Part shown: positions 32,151 to 32,722 of the stretch, piece after piece
How positions within the stretch are numbered: position 1 is the first letter of the stretch
Layout: each line of letters opens with the position of its first letter
Assembly: GCA_900756765.1 (NCBI GenBank)
Contig: CAAELE010000046.1
Location: forward strand, 1-32,722
Origin: an uncultured Collinsella sp.
GTDB taxonomy: Bacteria > Actinomycetota > Coriobacteriia > Coriobacteriales > Coriobacteriaceae
Direction: 5' to 3'
Length of the DNA stretch: 32,722 bases
Made by a program: the position numbers and the translations under genes
The notes under the pieces: model-generated
Told to the model about the DNA's origin: nothing
The model's database searches: none
Seen by the model: the letters and a program-made list of their open reading frames with translations, nothing else

Positions 32151-32330
32151 GAAGGTGAATGGTTTTCCGAGAAGTGAACGAGTAAAACTAGGGCCCCGAA
32201 GCATCCGCATTTTTTAATTGCAAAACAGCAGGATTCATGCGATAAAACCGCAGGAAATGGCGGCCAAAATATCCCGATGCTTCAAGGGTCCAAAATAGGT
32301 CGTTCACTTCCCGGAAAACCATTCACCTTC
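32151..32330. repeat. 180-bp MITE-like element with 31-bp terminal inverted repeats
   Basis: The outer arms (32151-32181 and 32300-32330) are inverted copies with one mismatch; each begins GAAGGTGAATGGTTTTCC read inward. Exactly 16 nt further in on both sides lies the inner pair GAAGCATC (32198-32205) and GATGCTTC (32276-32283). The middle is A+T-rich without an ORF. No target duplication is evident. It lies 160 bp upstream of ogt. Confidence 0.8.
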
Positions 32331-32410
32331 GATTCGCACCAACCCCTAAGCCCTCACAAGCAGCAAACGCAGGCGCGCCAAAGTTACCGCCTCAACCCCA
32401 AAGTCACCCC

Positions 32411-32474
32411 AGGCAGCAGGCGCAGCGCGCCGCAGCTGCCGGCCGCGCTCCGCAGTCCCCTAGGCAGCAGGCGC
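32411..32474. repeat. two direct copies of AGGCAGCAGGCGC, 51-bp period
   Basis: AGGCAGCAGGCGC occurs at 32411-32423 and 32462-32474 inside a very G+C-rich tract. The remainder of 31991-32607 holds only this and the MITE-like element; no gene is supported. Confidence 0.5.
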
Positions 32475-32607
32475 GAAGCGCCGAGGCCGCCGCCGGAACC
32501 AGGACCCGCAACAGCCACGTGCCCCCACATCAGCCCAGCGGCCCCAACCAACAACGGCCCCATCGCAGACCGCTCGCAGCAGCGTCACCGCAGGCGGGGG
32601 GCCGGGC

Positions 32608-32722
32608 TTAGTTTTCAGAACACTCCGCACTGATATCTTCTGAATTGAAGACGTCGATGATGCACCCGTATACCATTGACGTCGACACCATCAGATGCGG
32701 ACCGCGCGGTGACCCCACATTC
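32608..32722 (-). CDS. 3' end of an unidentified gene running off the window
   Basis: The minus-strand frame entering at 32722 runs 37 codons to TAA at 32610-32608, reading NVGSPRGPHLMVST and VYGCIIDVFNSEDI. The V(Y/H)GxIIDV...TG/SED pattern is faintly like the C-terminus of beta-carbonic anhydrases, but this is too short to name. No terminator hairpin is obvious after it. Confidence 0.35.
   Translation of the reverse strand, partial: NVGSPRGPHLMVSTSMVYGCIIDVFNSEDISAECSEN

Noticed and set aside
32277..32633. 118-codon plus-strand ORF
   Set aside because: It runs through the MITE-like right arm and a Pro/Ala/Arg-rich G+C tract; no family or ribosome site.

Overview
The window looks like chromosomal DNA of a gut Coriobacteriia actinobacterium, most probably Collinsella. 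This rests on high G+C coding sequence, the mix of gene families, and many short palindromic intergenic repeats. The genus is inferred from the look of the sequence, not from a search.

Layout. 1-820: truncated IS110-type transposase, the noncoding end of that element, and a 38-residue hydrophobic protein behind a promoter that carries a LexA-like palindrome. 820-5285 (minus): HAD phosphatase, the amt-glnB ammonium operon, then an HD hydrolase and a CmpB-like membrane protein. 5514-7295 (plus): a divergent DXS-like transketolase. 7353-7568: six 15-bp repeats in alternating orientation at 40-41 bp spacing, the most unusual structure here. 7585-8787 (minus): iron alcohol dehydrogenase. 9057-13343 (plus): four-gene glutamate/glutamine-type ABC transporter, followed by a class I glutamine amidotransferase-like peptidase C26. 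13449-15710 (minus): an HPt protein and a PAS/degenerate-GGDEF/REC/HD-GYP protein, read as one operon. 15922-23972: alpha/beta hydrolase, radical SAM protein, SEC-C methionine aminopeptidase, D-2-hydroxyacid dehydrogenase, M18 aminopeptidase, membrane-anchored Ntn-type amide hydrolase, and a phosphofructokinase whose stop codon lies inside a large inverted repeat. 24319-26034: membrane-bound XRE regulator and a small conserved protein. 26151-29623 (minus): FtsX-type ABC exporter pair. 29825-31267 is a degraded, lower-G+C accessory patch: a perfect LexA-type box, a GyrI-like gene with one internal amber codon, and an Abi-type gene cut off and joined to the 3' end of a chloride-channel-like gene. 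31412-31990 (minus): Ogt-type DNA repair methyltransferase. 31991-32722: a MITE-like hairpin and the 3' end of an unidentified gene.

How it fits together. Several operons are metabolically coherent: Amt with PII for nitrogen sensing, a glutamate-type importer with a gamma-glutamyl peptide hydrolase, and an HD-GYP response regulator with its own HPt protein. Two candidate SOS boxes, one ahead of a toxin-like small protein and one ahead of a GyrI-like gene, suggest two damage-inducible loci; Ogt adds a DNA-repair function but shows no such box. The intergenic spaces hold at least four palindrome families: a 33-bp REP-like hairpin with an invariant 13-nt loop (five copies), the alternating 15-mer array, a 20-27-20 paired repeat with variable spacers (two copies), and several single MITE-like hairpins of about 100-180 bp.
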